DNA from: Niastella caeni
GTDB lineage: Bacteria > Bacteroidota > Bacteroidia > Chitinophagales > Chitinophagaceae
DNA: 64,000 nucleotides
Direction: 5' to 3'
Assembly (NCBI RefSeq): GCF_004834005.1
Contig: NZ_STFF01000007.1
Coordinates: forward strand, 186,001 to 250,000
Below the pieces are notes generated by a model. That model was not told the origin of the DNA. It was given only the letters and a program-made list of their open reading frames with translations, and ran no database searches. Made by a program: the position numbers and the translations under genes. This document shows positions 63,865 to 64,000 of the stretch, one piece after another (position 1 is the stretch's first letter; each line of letters opens with the position of its first letter).

Positions 63865-64000
63865 TTACATTGGTTCCATTACCGGGTGCTGAACGTTTTC
63901 GAATAAGGCAACCCGGTTGATGAGTTCTGCTATTACACCCGTCCACCCGGTTTGATGCGAGGCGCCAACGCCACGGCCCGTATCTCCATGGAAATATTCA
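63865..64000 (-). CDS. C-terminal end of a GH63-like glucosidase, rest outside the window
   Basis: The 44 codons visible read EYFHGDTGRGVGASHQTGWT, then GVIAELINRVALFENVQ, ending VMEPM before the stop at 63865. The GDTGxGxGASHQTGWT block is characteristic of the C-terminus of bacterial GH63/MGH1-like glucosidases. It lies 29 bp upstream of the debranching-enzyme gene and should be in the same operon. Confidence 0.8.
   Translation of the reverse strand, partial: EYFHGDTGRGVGASHQTGWTGVIAELINRVALFENVQHPVMEPM

Overview
The window looks like chromosome from a Bacteroidota of the Chitinophagaceae type (Niastella/Chitinophaga-like). Evidence read from the sequence: two SusC-type TonB receptors (one with an STN domain and an ECF sigma/FecR pair), SusD, LytS/LytTR two-component systems, Lpt/Mla-type envelope genes, and promoter -7 boxes of the TAnnTTTG kind. 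No database was searched; family names rest on motifs and remembered family patterns.

Layout. 1-3076: 5' part of a SusC gene behind a DeoR-type regulator. 3598-15919: envelope block with a small outer-membrane protein, an mlaD-ostA-traB operon, two tandem N-acetylmuramoyl-L-alanine amidases, and a divergent lptD-like gene. 16049-17656: plsC and ung. 17937-28727: ECF sigma factor, FecR anti-sigma factor, SusC, SusD and an FG-GAP/ASPIC lipoprotein, a regulated uptake locus. 28871-28944: tRNA-Arg(TCT), followed by a stack of tRNA 3'-end duplications (29513, 32600, 38607) that split the next 10 kb into segments: a lipoprotein; a TonB-dependent receptor; and a LytTR/histidine kinase pair with an fn3 protein, a holin-like protein, a muramidase and a broken HNH nuclease. 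A defective tRNA-like sequence follows at 38654. No integrase gene is present in the window.

39054-48801 is the most unusual part: six co-directional genes encoding three proteins that look like TULIP-type lipid binders, a secreted ComEC-like metallo-beta-lactamase hydrolase, a 1371-residue beta-rich protein and a polyprenyl diphosphate synthase. I know of no described system with this composition and propose it as a lipid/isoprenoid-handling operon. It is met tail to tail by a second LytTR/propeller-kinase pair (48815-52632).

52834-64000: a PhzF remnant, a LacI regulator divergent from a PhyH dioxygenase and a six-hairpin glycosidase (with a candidate LacI operator between them), then a minus-strand group: two small membrane proteins, a ferric-reductase-like/Rieske fusion with a Cys-motif partner, an aquaporin remnant, a GMC oxidoreductase, an amylo-alpha-1,6-glucosidase and the end of a glucosidase.

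Intergenic DNA is rich in degenerate short repeats (CTGCAAGC/AAGCTTAC-type, GAGTAGTGAGTGG-type) and G/C-run palindromes that in places supply the last codons of genes or lie inside a coding sequence.
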